Counted from the stretch's first letter, positions 31,821 to 40,621 are shown. The stretch: DNA of 64,000 nucleotides from Acidobacteriota bacterium (GCA_030949985.1 JAUZRX010000026.1:22264-86263); one strand, 5' to 3'. Numbers and translations are program-made. Notes: generated by a model not told the origin, from the sequence alone.

Positions 31821-34289
31821 TCACGGCAGGCCCGGGACTTTTCCCGCCGGCCCGGGCGCCGGGAAGGTGCGCGCGCGGTAGGCCAGGGTGATCACGGTCA
31901 GGGAACTGGCCGGCATCAGGATCGCGGCGACCAGCGGGTTGATCTGCCCGGCCATGGCCAGGGCCGCGGCGACCAGGTTGTAGAGCAGCGAGAACACCAG
32001 GCCGGTGCGGATCACCCCCAGGGTACGCCGCGCCCCGTCGACGACTTCGACGAGGGGAGCGACGCCTTCCCGGCTGAGATAGACATCGGCGGCGGCCATC
32101 GCCGCCTCGGCGCCGGAGTGCACGGCGATGCCCACACCGGCCGCCGCCAGGGCCGCCGCGTCGTTGACGCCGTCGCCCACCATGACCACCCTCTCCGGCC
32201 GGGGATCCGACTCGATCACCGCCAGCTTCTGCTCGGGGAGCATCCCGCCCCGGCAGACATCCTCGGGCAATCCCAGTTGCCGCCCCACCTGGCGCACCAG
32301 CACCGGGTGGTCGCCGGAGAGCAGACCCACCCGCCACCCTCGCTGCTCGAGGGCCTCGAGGGCGGCGCGGGCATCGCGCCGGATCGGGTCGCCCAGGCCG
32401 GCGCCGGCCACCACCACGCCGTCCCAGGCCACCAGCACGGGAGTCAGTCCTTCACCGATCGCCGCCTCGACCTGCCGCCGCTCGGCGGCTTCCAGCGGTC
32501 GGCCGATCTCCCCGGCGATGAAACTCGGCGAGCCGATGGCCACCGGGCGACCTGCCAGCCGGGCCCGCATGCCGCTGCCCAACACCTGTTCGACCGCCTC
32601 GATGGACGCCTCGCCGGAGGCCTCGAAGGCCTCGGCCAGGGCCAGGGCCACCGGGTGGCTCGAGCCGCGCTCGATGGCGGCGACGGCGGGACCGATGCTC
32701 CGGTCGCCCCACCAACGCAGCACCTGCATCCGGCCCTCGGTGAGTGTGCCGGTCTTGTCCAGCCAGATGCGGCCCGGGCGGGCCAACCGCTCGATGATGT
32801 CGGCCCCCCGCAGGAGGATGCCCCGTCGGGCCGCGCTGCCGATGGCGGCGCTGACGGCCAGGGGCGTGGCCAGGCCCAGGGCGCAGGGACAACTGACGAT
32901 CAGCAGCGCCACCGCGTGTTCGATGGCCGCCGAGGGATTCTCCGGGTGCCACCACCACCAGAGGACCACGGTGACGCCCGCGAGGAAAAGCACGGTGGCG
33001 GTGAACACCCCCGACAGCCGGTCCGCCATTTGTACGATGGGAGCCTTGCGCCGCGAGAACTCCTCCACCATCGCCATCAGTTGCCCCACCCGGGTCTGCT
33101 CGCCCGTGCGCTCGACGCGCACCACGAGGCGTGAGCCCAGGTTGAGGGTTCCGGCGAAGACCTCGTCGCCGACCGCGATGGGAGCCGGCTGGGACTCCCC
33201 TGTCAGCAAGGCGAGATCCAGGGCGGAGGCGCCTTCCACGACCACGCCGTCTGCGGGCACCGTCTCGCCCGCCCGTACTTCCACCAGGCTGCCGGGAGTC
33301 AGCGCCTCGACGGGGACCTCCCGCCCGACGGCGCCCTCGTCCAACGTGTCGAGCACCCGCGCCGTACGCGGGGCGAGGGAGAAGAGCAGCCCCGCCGCGT
33401 CGGCCGCCGCCCGCTGCCGCCGCCGCTGGATGAAACGGCCGGCCAGCAGCAGGAAGATCAGCGCGGTCACCGACTCGAAGTAGACTTCTCCCGTGCCGCG
33501 TATGGTGTTGAGGGCCCCCCAGCCGAAACCCGCGGCGATGCCGATGGAGATCGGCAGGTCCATGTGCAGGGTCCGGGTACGCCAGGCACCCCAGGCGCCC
33601 CGGAAGAAAACCCCTCCGCCCCAGATCACCGCGGGCAGGGTGAGCAGCAGGCTGACCCAGCGAAAGAAGGTCTCGTACTCTCGGGCCATACCGTGGAACA
33701 TCCCGCCGTAGAGGGCGAAGGCGATCAGCATCACGTTGCCCGCCACCGCGCCGGTGATGCCCAGGCGCAGCAGGAAACGGCGATCTTCCCGGCGGGCCCG
33801 TTCCTCGGCGGCGCTGGCCCGGTAGGGATGGACCGGGTAACCCAGCGAATCGAGCAGGCCGGCCACCCGCGAAAGGGACAGGCGCCGGGGATCCCAGCGC
33901 ACCCGGGCCCGGCTGCGGCCGAGGTCGAGCCGAACTTCCAGCACGCCTTCCATCACCTGCGGCACTTTCTCCACCAGCCAGACGCAGGCCGCACAGTGCA
34001 CGCCTTCGAGGTAGAGTTCCGTCTCGGCCAGGGAATCGTCGAGCCGGCGACAGTAGAGCGCGAAGAAGGCCGGGTCGTCGAACTCCTCGTAGGCCCGTCC
34101 CGTCACCCGCGGCTGCTGGGCCTCCGCCTCCCGGGCCAGGTTGTAGTAACCGTCGAGACCATGCTCGTGGATCACGGCAAAAACCGTGCGGCACCCCTCG
34201 CAGCAGAACTGCCGCTCGGCCCCTTCTTCCACCAGCGCGGCCGGGACCGGCAGACCGCAGTGGGTACAGGAAACCTCCCGGGCGTTCAT
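31821..34289 (-). CDS. ccoI: Copper-translocating P-type ATPase CcoI/FixI
   Basis: An 822-residue P1B ATPase that loads copper for the cbb3 oxidase. N-terminal Cys-rich segment (CTHC near residue 8, FCCEGC near 28-33) typical of FixI, then an HMA-like domain with HCAACVWL. Membrane and catalytic motifs follow: SCPCALGLATPLA (copper-binding CPC), LDKTGTLTEG (phosphorylated Asp), SSHPVALALA (ATP-binding His-Pro) and VGDGVNDAAAL. Length and Cys-rich start separate CcoI from CopA. It is the last gene of the cco operon and overlaps the TauE/SafE-like gene by 4 bases. Confidence 0.93.
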   Translation of the reverse strand: MNAREVSCTHCGLPVPAALVEEGAERQFCCEGCRTVFAVIHEHGLDGYYNLAREAEAQQPRVTGRAYEEFDDPAFFALYCRRLDDSLAETELYLEGVHCAACVWLVEKVPQVMEGVLEVRLDLGRSRARVRWDPRRLSLSRVAGLLDSLGYPVHPYRASAAEERARREDRRFLLRLGITGAVAGNVMLIAFALYGGMFHGMAREYETFFRWVSLLLTLPAVIWGGGVFFRGAWGAWRTRTLHMDLPISIGIAAGFGWGALNTIRGTGEVYFESVTALIFLLLAGRFIQRRRQRAAADAAGLLFSLAPRTARVLDTLDEGAVGREVPVEALTPGSLVEVRAGETVPADGVVVEGASALDLALLTGESQPAPIAVGDEVFAGTLNLGSRLVVRVERTGEQTRVGQLMAMVEEFSRRKAPIVQMADRLSGVFTATVLFLAGVTVVLWWWWHPENPSAAIEHAVALLIVSCPCALGLATPLAVSAAIGSAARRGILLRGADIIERLARPGRIWLDKTGTLTEGRMQVLRWWGDRSIGPAVAAIERGSSHPVALALAEAFEASGEASIEAVEQVLGSGMRARLAGRPVAIGSPSFIAGEIGRPLEAAERRQVEAAIGEGLTPVLVAWDGVVVAGAGLGDPIRRDARAALEALEQRGWRVGLLSGDHPVLVRQVGRQLGLPEDVCRGGMLPEQKLAVIESDPRPERVVMVGDGVNDAAALAAAGVGIAVHSGAEAAMAAADVYLSREGVAPLVEVVDGARRTLGVIRTGLVFSLLYNLVAAALAMAGQINPLVAAILMPASSLTVITLAYRARTFPAPGPAGKVPGLP

Positions 34290-35059
34290 GGGCCGGCGCA
34301 GCAGGGAGGCTCCTCTTCGGCGGCGGCCTGCACCTGCTCGACGGCCTGTTCCACCGTGGTCGGCGCCCGGCGCCCGGAAGTCGCCACGGCCACCTTCTCG
34401 ATGCGGGTGACCACCGCCAGCAGGCCGACGACGATCAGCGCCACCGCGGAGATCGTCGGGAGATGACGGCGCAGGGGACCGGCCATGGCCTGCAGCCCGA
34501 AGCCCAGGGACACCATCACCGGCAGGGTCCCGGCCCAGAACACGGCCATCACCAGCGCGCCCCGGAGGGCGCTCGATGTTCCGGCCGCGGCGACGACGAA
34601 GGCATAGAGCCAGCCGCAGGGGAGCAGAGCCGAGGCCAGGCCTATCACAAGGGCCCGTACCATCGGGGGCTTTTCACGCAACTGGGCCATCAGGCGTCCG
34701 AGCAGACGTTGCACGGACGCGGGCAGGGCCAGGCGTCCGACGTCCACGCCGCGCAACTGGAGCAGGGAGACCACACCCCACAGGGCGATCAGCACACCGG
34801 CCAGAATCGCCGTGACCCGCTGAACGCCCGCCAGGCTGCCGGCCAGGTCCAGCGCCGCCCCCAGGCTGCCGGCGGCCGCGCCGAGGATCCCGTAGGCCAC
34901 GAGCCTCCCGCCGCTGTAGCAGGCGTGCCCGATGCCCCGGCGCCACCCCCGGGAGGGGTCCGCACCGGCATAGACCGCCACCAGCGGACCGCACATGGCC
35001 GCGCAGTGCAACGAGCCCAACAGGCTCGCCAGAAAGACCGTCACCACCAGGGCTGTCAT
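34286..35059 (-). CDS. Sulfite exporter TauE/SafE family (UreH-like) membrane protein
   Basis: A 257-residue polytopic protein with six or so membrane segments. It opens FLASLLGSLHCAAMCGPLVA and has SALLPCGWLYAFVVAA, the paired Cys-containing signatures of the UreH/DsbD-like branch of the TauE/SafE family that is regularly encoded in cco clusters. It is thought to help copper or thiol handling during oxidase assembly. The C-terminus ends with EEPPCCAGP, a possible metal-binding Cys pair. It overlaps fixH and ccoI by 4 bases on either side. Confidence 0.85.
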   Translation of the reverse strand: MTALVVTVFLASLLGSLHCAAMCGPLVAVYAGADPSRGWRRGIGHACYSGGRLVAYGILGAAAGSLGAALDLAGSLAGVQRVTAILAGVLIALWGVVSLLQLRGVDVGRLALPASVQRLLGRLMAQLREKPPMVRALVIGLASALLPCGWLYAFVVAAAGTSSALRGALVMAVFWAGTLPVMVSLGFGLQAMAGPLRRHLPTISAVALIVVGLLAVVTRIEKVAVATSGRRAPTTVEQAVEQVQAAAEEEPPCCAGP

Positions 35060-35544
35060 CGTGGTTCGAGCTCCCGTGTCCGGGTCAGGGTGTAGCGCTG
35101 TTCACCATGCTCCACGACCCAGCGAAACTCCCACCTCCCCGGACGCTCCACGTTCAGCTCCGCCCGGTACCGGCCCGGTCCCGCCGGCTCGAGCCGCAGC
35201 TTTTGCCGGTGAGAGGAGCGGGCGATGGGAAAGGCCTCCACCTCGAGACTGGCGCCGTCGAGGTCGGCGCCCCGCCTGTCGCGCACCTGGGCCACCAGGG
35301 CCAGGGTTCCGGGAATCGGAGCGGCCGTGTCCAATTCGAAATGCAGCCTCCAGCCCAGTTCCCGGTTGATCGCCTGCTGGGCCTGGTGCTCGTCCCAGGC
35401 CAGGGCCTTCTGGTAGTAGTCCTCTTCCACGGCGAAAGAGGGGTTGGACCGCGCCACGACCAGCAGGGCGATGTTGGAGCCCACGCCCAGCACGAGCAGG
35501 CCGACGATGAACACCGGCCACTGCCATCCCTTCTTCAGTACCAT
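35056..35544 (-). CDS. FixH family protein (CcoH), cbb3 assembly
   Basis: A 162-residue protein. The ATG is chosen because GAGGG lies 5 bases upstream and the protein then begins MVLKKGWQWPVFIVGLLVLG, a short cytoplasmic tip plus one membrane segment. It continues SNIALLVVARSNPSFAVEEDYYQKALAWD, whose EEDYYQKALAWD block is the FixH/CcoH hallmark, then an immunoglobulin-like periplasmic domain. CcoH interacts with CcoN during oxidase maturation. Starts 7 bases after ccoG and overlaps the TauE/SafE-like gene. Confidence 0.9.
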   Translation of the reverse strand: MVLKKGWQWPVFIVGLLVLGVGSNIALLVVARSNPSFAVEEDYYQKALAWDEHQAQQAINRELGWRLHFELDTAAPIPGTLALVAQVRDRRGADLDGASLEVEAFPIARSSHRQKLRLEPAGPGRYRAELNVERPGRWEFRWVVEHGEQRYTLTRTRELEPR

Positions 35545-35551
35545 GCCGCCC

Positions 35552-36961
35552 TCATCTTCCATGGCCTTCCGGACCCAGCAGCCGGTACTCGTACTCCCGG
35601 TCGAAGGCCTCTCCGCTGTGGATGCGAATCCGCACGACACGCTCACCCTGGGCGAAGCTCCCGGGCAAGACGTTGAGGAAAAGCGCCGTCGTCCCGGTCT
35701 TGCCGGCCCCCACCCGGATCGGATTCTCCGGGGCGATCATCTCGACACCCTCGCCATCCACCAGGCTGAAGGTGTAGAGGCGGTCCTCGTTGCTGCGGTT
35801 GACCAGCTTGATGCGCACCTGGTTCGAGATCGCGCCGCCGGGCAGTTGGGTGTAGGGCGCTCCCAGACCGCGCAGAATGGTCACGTCGGTGTCCTGCTTG
35901 CGGGCCAGGCTGAGGACCAGCATGCCGAAGACCAGCGCCAGGATCAGCGGGTAGAGCACCACCCGCGGCCGCAGAATGCGCGTCTTGCGGCCCTTCAGGG
36001 CGTCCTGCGAGCTGTAGCGGATCAGGCCCCGAGGCCGGCCCAGCTTCTCCATCACCGCATCGCAGGCGTCGATGCACTGGGTGCAGCCGATGCATTCGAG
36101 TTGCAGACCGTCGCGAATGTCGATGCCCGTGGGGCAGGTCACCACGCAGGCCCGGCAGTCGACGCAGTCGCCCCAGGCGCCACCCTCCGGCGGCGGCCCC
36201 TTTTTCTGCTCACCGAGCCGACCACGCACCTCGCCACGGCGGCGGTCGTAACCGACGATCAGCGAGTTGCGGTCGAGAAGCACCGACTGGAAGCGGCCGT
36301 AGGGGCAGGCCACGATACAGACCTGCTCTCTGAAGTAGGCGAAATCGGCGAACATCAGCAGCGTGACCAGGGCCATGATGGCAAAGGCCGTGGGATGCTC
36401 GGCCGGAGGTTGCTGAATCCAATAGAACAGCTGGTCGACGCCCACGAAGTACGCCAGAAAAGTGTGGGCCACGAAGATCGAAACACCGAGGTAGGCCACG
36501 TACTTGAGCACGCGACCCGCCGAAGCGCCCTCCCGGTCCATCTTCAACTGCCGGGCGCGGCTCCCTTCGAAAAGACGCTCGATCGGCCGGTAGATGAACT
36601 CCATGTAGATGGTCTGCGGGCAGGCCCAGCCACACCAGACCCGCCCGAAGATCGCCGTCAGCAGAAAGATCGTGATGAAGATCCCCACCAGCAGGAGCAT
36701 CAGCAGCATCGTGTCGGTGGCGAGGAAGGTCTTGCCGAAGAACGTGAATTGCTGCCGGGGAATATCGAGGAGCATCAGCGGCTTGCCGCCGACCTCGAGA
36801 TAGGGAATCGCGGTGAAGGCCGCGATCAGGGTCCACGCCACGACCAGGCGCCTGCGATAGAAGCGGCCCTTGGACAGCTTCGGCCGAATCCAGCGCCGGG
36901 ATCCATCGAGATTGAGCGTCGAGAGGACCTGTTCCTCGGCCTCCGGTACGTGTCGACTCAT
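35552..36961 (-). CDS. ccoG: Cytochrome c oxidase accessory protein CcoG/FixG
   Basis: A 469-residue membrane Fe-S protein. Membrane segments in the N-terminal half include FGRVWCGWACPQTIYMEF with the conserved CGWACP. Two ferredoxin-type [4Fe-4S] motifs follow: CVDCRACVVTCPTG and CIGCTQCIDACD. The C-terminal part is an immunoglobulin-like periplasmic domain (VRIKLVNRSNEDRLYTF). CcoG reduces copper for delivery to the cbb3 oxidase. An 81-base gap separates it from ccoP; I see no FNR box or strong promoter there, so it is probably in the same transcript. Confidence 0.95.
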   Translation of the reverse strand: MSRHVPEAEEQVLSTLNLDGSRRWIRPKLSKGRFYRRRLVVAWTLIAAFTAIPYLEVGGKPLMLLDIPRQQFTFFGKTFLATDTMLLMLLLVGIFITIFLLTAIFGRVWCGWACPQTIYMEFIYRPIERLFEGSRARQLKMDREGASAGRVLKYVAYLGVSIFVAHTFLAYFVGVDQLFYWIQQPPAEHPTAFAIMALVTLLMFADFAYFREQVCIVACPYGRFQSVLLDRNSLIVGYDRRRGEVRGRLGEQKKGPPPEGGAWGDCVDCRACVVTCPTGIDIRDGLQLECIGCTQCIDACDAVMEKLGRPRGLIRYSSQDALKGRKTRILRPRVVLYPLILALVFGMLVLSLARKQDTDVTILRGLGAPYTQLPGGAISNQVRIKLVNRSNEDRLYTFSLVDGEGVEMIAPENPIRVGAGKTGTTALFLNVLPGSFAQGERVVRIRIHSGEAFDREYEYRLLGPEGHGR

Positions 36962-37042
36962 CCCGACTCTCCTTTCCCGGCCGCCCCTGTCCTTCTGGAC
37001 GGAGATGCGGCGGGCAGGAAAACGATACGCCCCGGAGAGCCG

Positions 37043-37654
37043 CTATTCACCCCCCGCGGCGGTCGTCGATGGCTGCTCACCTTCTTGATCGGGCTGGTAA
37101 AGCTCTCCCTCGGGAGCCTTGCCGTTGGGAGGGTTGGTGCCCTGGAGAGTCAGCACGTAACCCGCCAACTTGACCACGTCGGCCGGCGGCAGCAGGTTGC
37201 CCCAGGCCAGCATGCCCTTGGTCACCACACCGTCGTGAATCGTGCGGTAGATGTCGGTCGGCTTGCCGCCGTGAATCCAGTAGGGATCCGTCAGGTTCGG
37301 GCCGATCTGCCCCTCGCCGAACATTCCGTGGCAGGCCACGCACTTGCTGCGAAAGATCGCCTTGGCCTCTTCCATCGCCCCTTCGTTCTGAGAGAAGGTC
37401 AGAATCGCCTCGTCGTCGATCTCACCCATCGCCAGGATCGCCTTCGACTGCTGCTCGTAGTACTCCTTCATCACCGCCTGGTACTCGTCGGCCACCGTCC
37501 CTCCCGGGCCGAAATGGTAGTAGGGCACATAGAGCACGGCGAAGACGATCGTGGCCCAGAAGATGTAGACCCACCAGCGGGGCAGGGGGTTGTCGTATTC
37601 CTGGATGCCGTCGAAATTGTGATCGAGGATCTTGTCCTGTTCAGGCGTCGTCAT
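37043..37654 (-). CDS. ccoP: cbb3 oxidase subunit CcoP, single-heme form
   Basis: A 203-residue subunit. Start chosen at the ATG with GGAAGGAGG upstream. N-terminus: HNFDGIQEYDNPLPRWW, the CcoP signature, followed by one membrane span (IFWATIVFAVLYVPYYHF). One c-type heme site, CVACH near residue 113, lies in a domain with GQIGPNLTDPYWIHGG and a distal Met in KGMLAWGN. Classical CcoP has about 290 residues and two CxxCH motifs; here the second heme domain is missing. The gene is complete, so this is a genuine short form. It overlaps ccoQ by 14 bases. Confidence 0.93.
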   Translation of the reverse strand: MTTPEQDKILDHNFDGIQEYDNPLPRWWVYIFWATIVFAVLYVPYYHFGPGGTVADEYQAVMKEYYEQQSKAILAMGEIDDEAILTFSQNEGAMEEAKAIFRSKCVACHGMFGEGQIGPNLTDPYWIHGGKPTDIYRTIHDGVVTKGMLAWGNLLPPADVVKLAGYVLTLQGTNPPNGKAPEGELYQPDQEGEQPSTTAAGGE

Positions 37655-37844
37655 CGTGATCCTCCTTCCGGAGCACGGGATCGTCATCCACCAGGGGCAT
37701 GAACCGGGCCTGCTCGAAGCGACTCCGATTGCGTCCGGCGAAGGTGTAGATCGTAATCAGCCCGACGGCAACCACCGCCGAGAGGAAGCCCGCCTCGGCC
37801 CAGGAGACCAGCCCGGAAGCGCCGACGATGTCACTCAGCCTCAT
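37641..37844 (-). CDS. cbb3 oxidase small subunit CcoQ-like
   Basis: A 67-residue protein with one membrane segment (GFLSAVVAVGLITIYTFA) and the basic/aromatic tail RNRSRFEQARFMPLVDDD. In size, topology and position (between ccoNO and ccoP) it matches CcoQ, which stabilises the oxidase. The start codon follows the ccoNO stop after a single base, and the 3' end overlaps ccoP by 14 bases, so translation is coupled. Sequence conservation of CcoQ is low, hence moderate confidence. Confidence 0.75.
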   Translation of the reverse strand: MRLSDIVGASGLVSWAEAGFLSAVVAVGLITIYTFAGRNRSRFEQARFMPLVDDDPVLRKEDHDDDA

Positions 37845-37845
37845 T

Positions 37846-40074
37846 TCAGTCGGTTCCCGCGGCCTGGGTGCCGGCGGCGGGCTCCTTCTTGATATCGGTA
37901 CCGAGACGTTGGAGGTAGGCGATCAGGGCGACAATTTTCTTGTTCTCGAGCCCCTCGGACTCTCCCTGCTCGACCAGGCCGTCGGCGATCCCCTTGGCCT
38001 GGGCCCGGGCGTAGTCGATCGAGCGATCCACCTCGCTCTGGTCGTAGGGCACCCCGAGCCGCTTCATCGCCGTCATGTACTTGGGGATGTTCTCGTAGTT
38101 CAGGTCTTCCGTCAGCAGCCACGGGAAGGGCGGCATGATCGATCGGGGAGTGATCGACTCGGGGTCCTTCATGTGCCGCAGGTGCCACAGGTCGGGATAC
38201 TTGCCCCCCACCCGATGCAGGTCGGGTCCGATGCGGCGCGAGCCCCACTGGAAGGGGTGGTCGTAGACGAATTCGCCGGGCTTGCTGTACTCGCCGTAGC
38301 GCTCGGTTTCAGCCCGGATCGGCCGCACCATCTGCGAGTGGCAGTTGTAGCAGCCCTCGGAGATGTAGATCTCGCGGCCGGCCAGCTCCAGCGGCGTGTA
38401 GGGCTGGACGCTGGAGATGGTGGGCACGTTGGACTTGATCAGGAAGGTGGGAATGATCTCGAAGAGCGATGCCGCGATCACGGTCACGGCGACCATCACG
38501 GAAAAGAAGAACGGGAGCGACTCCCACTTCGCATGCCAGCGGGCCTTCATGAAGTACTCGAGGCGGTAGGCCACGTTGGCCACGTGGGCGCCGCTGGCCT
38601 CGAGATCGGAAGGCGAGTCCACCGTGGGCTTGAAATCGCGGGCCAGGGCGGGCGCCTGGTGCACCGTCTCTTCGTAGGTCGCCGGCCGGCGGCGCCAGGT
38701 CATCAGCAGATTCCAGGCGCAGAGGAGGGTCCCGGTGATGTAGAGGCTGCCGCCGACGACCCGCGCCCAGTACATGGGCATCAGTTTCTGGGTCGTCTCG
38801 ACGAAATCGGGATACGCCAGCCGGCCGGCCTCGTCGAAGGTCAGCCACATCAGACCCTGGGTCAGGCCGGCGGCGTAGATCGGGACGATGTAGAGCAGGA
38901 TCCCGATCGTGCCGATCCAGAAATGCACCTCGGAGAGTTTCTTGCTCCACAGCTCGGCCTGGAAGATGCGCGGCGCCAGCCAGTAGAGCATGCCGAAGAT
39001 CAGGAAACCGACCCAACCCAGCGCCCCCGCGTGAACGTGGGCGATGGTCCAGTCCGTGTAGTGGGAAAGATAGTTGACCTTTTTGATCGACAGCAGCGGC
39101 CCTTCGAAGGTCGACATGCCGTAGAAGGTCACGGCCACGACGAAAAACTTGAGAATCGGGTCCTCGGCCACCTTGTGCCACGCCCCTCGCAGGGTCAGCA
39201 GGCCGTTGAGCATGCCGCCCCAGGAGGGCATCCAGAGCATCACGGAAAAGAGCATCCCCAGGGTCGAGGCCCACTCCGGCAGGGCCGTGTAGTGCAGGTG
39301 ATGGGGGCCGGCCCAGATGTAGATGAAGATCAGGGTCCAGAAGTGGAGGATCGAGAGCTTGTAGGAGAAGACCGGTCGATTCGCCGCCTTGGGCATGTAG
39401 TAGTACATCAAACCCAGGAAAGGCGTGGTGAGCAGGAAACCCACGGCGTTGTGGCCGTACCACCACTGCATGAAGGCGTCCTGCACGCCGGCGTAGATCG
39501 AATAGCTGTCGGTCAGCGTGGCGGGAACCCAGAGGTTGTTGAAGATGTGGAGAATGGCGATGGTGATGATCGTCGCCAGGTAGAACCAGATCGCCACGTA
39601 AAGGTGCCGCTCGCGGCGTATCTTCAGGGTCATGAAGACGTTCAGCGCGAAGACGACCCAGATCAGCGTGATCGCGATGTCGATCGGCCATTCCAGCTCG
39701 GCGTACTCCCGGCTCTGGGTGATGCCCAGCGGCAGGGTGATGGCCGCGGCCACGATGATCAACTGCCAGCCCCAGAAGTTGAGTTGACTCAGCAGCCCGC
39801 TCCACATGCGGGTCTTGAGCAGTCGCTGGAGCGAGTAATAGACCCCCGCGAAGATCGCGTTGCCGGCGAAGGCGAAGATGACGGCGTTGGTGTGCAGGGG
39901 CCGCAGCCGTCCGAAGGTGATCCAGGGGATCTTGAAATTGAACAGCGGATCGGCGAGCTGGAGAGCCGCGAGCAGCCCCGCCAACATCCCGACGATGCCC
40001 CAGACGACGGTAGCCAACACGAACTTCCGCACGACCTTGTCGTCGTAGACGAATTGCTCCATCTGTGCGTTCAT
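37846..40074 (-). CDS. ccoNO: Fused cbb3 oxidase subunits I and II (CcoNO)
   Basis: A 742-residue fusion of the catalytic subunit CcoN and the heme c subunit CcoO. Residues 1 to about 475 are CcoN with 12 or so membrane segments and the heme and copper His ligands (for example PLHTNAVIFAF, WWYGHNAVGFL, HLHYTALPEWA, AHVHAGALGWVG). A linker of about 55 residues follows. CcoO then has its membrane anchor (FFFSVMVAVTVIAASLFEIIP) and the heme site GCYNCHSQMVRP, plus RIGPDLHRVGGKY. The two are separate genes in Proteobacteria; the fusion is known from several other phyla. The enzyme reduces O2 with high affinity and pumps protons. It starts 12 bases after the cNBD gene stop. Confidence 0.95.
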   Translation of the reverse strand: MNAQMEQFVYDDKVVRKFVLATVVWGIVGMLAGLLAALQLADPLFNFKIPWITFGRLRPLHTNAVIFAFAGNAIFAGVYYSLQRLLKTRMWSGLLSQLNFWGWQLIIVAAAITLPLGITQSREYAELEWPIDIAITLIWVVFALNVFMTLKIRRERHLYVAIWFYLATIITIAILHIFNNLWVPATLTDSYSIYAGVQDAFMQWWYGHNAVGFLLTTPFLGLMYYYMPKAANRPVFSYKLSILHFWTLIFIYIWAGPHHLHYTALPEWASTLGMLFSVMLWMPSWGGMLNGLLTLRGAWHKVAEDPILKFFVVAVTFYGMSTFEGPLLSIKKVNYLSHYTDWTIAHVHAGALGWVGFLIFGMLYWLAPRIFQAELWSKKLSEVHFWIGTIGILLYIVPIYAAGLTQGLMWLTFDEAGRLAYPDFVETTQKLMPMYWARVVGGSLYITGTLLCAWNLLMTWRRRPATYEETVHQAPALARDFKPTVDSPSDLEASGAHVANVAYRLEYFMKARWHAKWESLPFFFSVMVAVTVIAASLFEIIPTFLIKSNVPTISSVQPYTPLELAGREIYISEGCYNCHSQMVRPIRAETERYGEYSKPGEFVYDHPFQWGSRRIGPDLHRVGGKYPDLWHLRHMKDPESITPRSIMPPFPWLLTEDLNYENIPKYMTAMKRLGVPYDQSEVDRSIDYARAQAKGIADGLVEQGESEGLENKKIVALIAYLQRLGTDIKKEPAAGTQAAGTD

Positions 40075-40086
40075 CGTAGCTCCATC

Positions 40087-40470
40087 TCAGCCCGCTTCCG
40101 GGTCCAACAGCCCTTCCCGTCGCAGCCCGCGACTGCCGAGAGCCCGGGCGACCTGCTCCTCGGCTTCGATCAGGGTCCCGGGAACGAAAACCAGGTCCGC
40201 ATCAGCCGCAACGGTGATCTGTACCGGTGATTCCGCGTCGAGTTCGGTCGGAAGCTGCAAGAGCACGGCAGCGCCCTCCGGGGCGACGATCTCGCGGCGG
40301 AGTGCCTGCTCTCCTTCACCGCCTTCGAGCCGGACACTGCCCGCGAGGAGAACGAAGACCCCTCCGGGCCGGTGCCCCCGATAGAGCAGGACCTGTCCCG
40401 CTGGACGAAGCCCCCGGATCACATCCTGCCATCCGAGAAGCCGTCGCACTGGCTCCGGAACAGACCCCAC
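40087..40470 (-). CDS. Stand-alone cyclic-nucleotide-binding-like domain protein leading the cco operon
   Basis: About 127 residues. The GTG start is chosen because GGGAGAGAG precedes it; the in-frame sequence further upstream overlaps the promoter region. The protein resembles one cNBD jelly roll (IRGLRPAGQVLLYRG, then HRPGGVFVLLAGSVRLEGG, as in CRP/FNR sensor domains) but ends before any dimerisation helix or helix-turn-helix. It therefore cannot bind DNA on its own. As the first gene of the cco operon, 12 bases from ccoNO, it may sense a ligand or bind the neighbouring FNR-type regulator or the oxidase. I know no named family for it. The Gly-rich loop is shorter than in true cAMP binders. 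Confidence 0.6.
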   Translation of the reverse strand: MGSVPEPVRRLLGWQDVIRGLRPAGQVLLYRGHRPGGVFVLLAGSVRLEGGEGEQALRREIVAPEGAAVLLQLPTELDAESPVQITVAADADLVFVPGTLIEAEEQVARALGSRGLRREGLLDPEAG

Positions 40471-40532
40471 TGTCTCTCTCCCGCTGCATCTCAACCCGGG
40501 CCGCGGCTCATCCCGGCTGCAGCCCGCGATGG

Positions 40533-40538
40533 AGTCTA
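40533..40538 (-). promoter_or_regulatory. Candidate -10 of the cco operon
   Basis: TAGACT on the minus strand (4 of 6 matches). A start 7 bases on (about 40526) would place the centre of the upstream FNR-box-like palindrome at -41.5, the classic class II activation position. The start site itself is inferred. Confidence 0.45.
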
Positions 40539-40560
40539 CGGGAGACCCTTGACGCGGCCC

Positions 40561-40574
40561 TTGATGCGGATCAG
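40561..40574. promoter_or_regulatory. FNR-box-like palindrome 1
   Basis: TTGATGCGGATCAG matches the FNR/FixK consensus TTGAT-N4-ATCAA at 9 of 10 defined bases. It lies between the divergent cco operon and the FNR-type regulator gene and is well placed to activate the cco side. Confidence 0.7.
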
Positions 40575-40582
40575 AGTAGCGC

Positions 40583-40596
40583 TTGATCTGCGTCAA
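40583..40596. promoter_or_regulatory. FNR-box-like palindrome 2
   Basis: TTGATCTGCGTCAA again matches TTGAT-N4-ATCAA at 9 of 10 bases. Its centre is 22 bases (about two helical turns) from that of palindrome 1. It is nearer the regulator gene and may set autoregulation. Confidence 0.7.
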
Positions 40597-40621
40597 GATC
40601 GAGGCCCGAGGCTGCTATGGG

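Noticed and set aside
40561..40596. CRP-type (TGTGA-N6-TCACA) sites for the cNBD proteins
   Set aside because: The palindromes fit the FNR consensus, not the CRP consensus, in agreement with the E-x2-S-R recognition helix.
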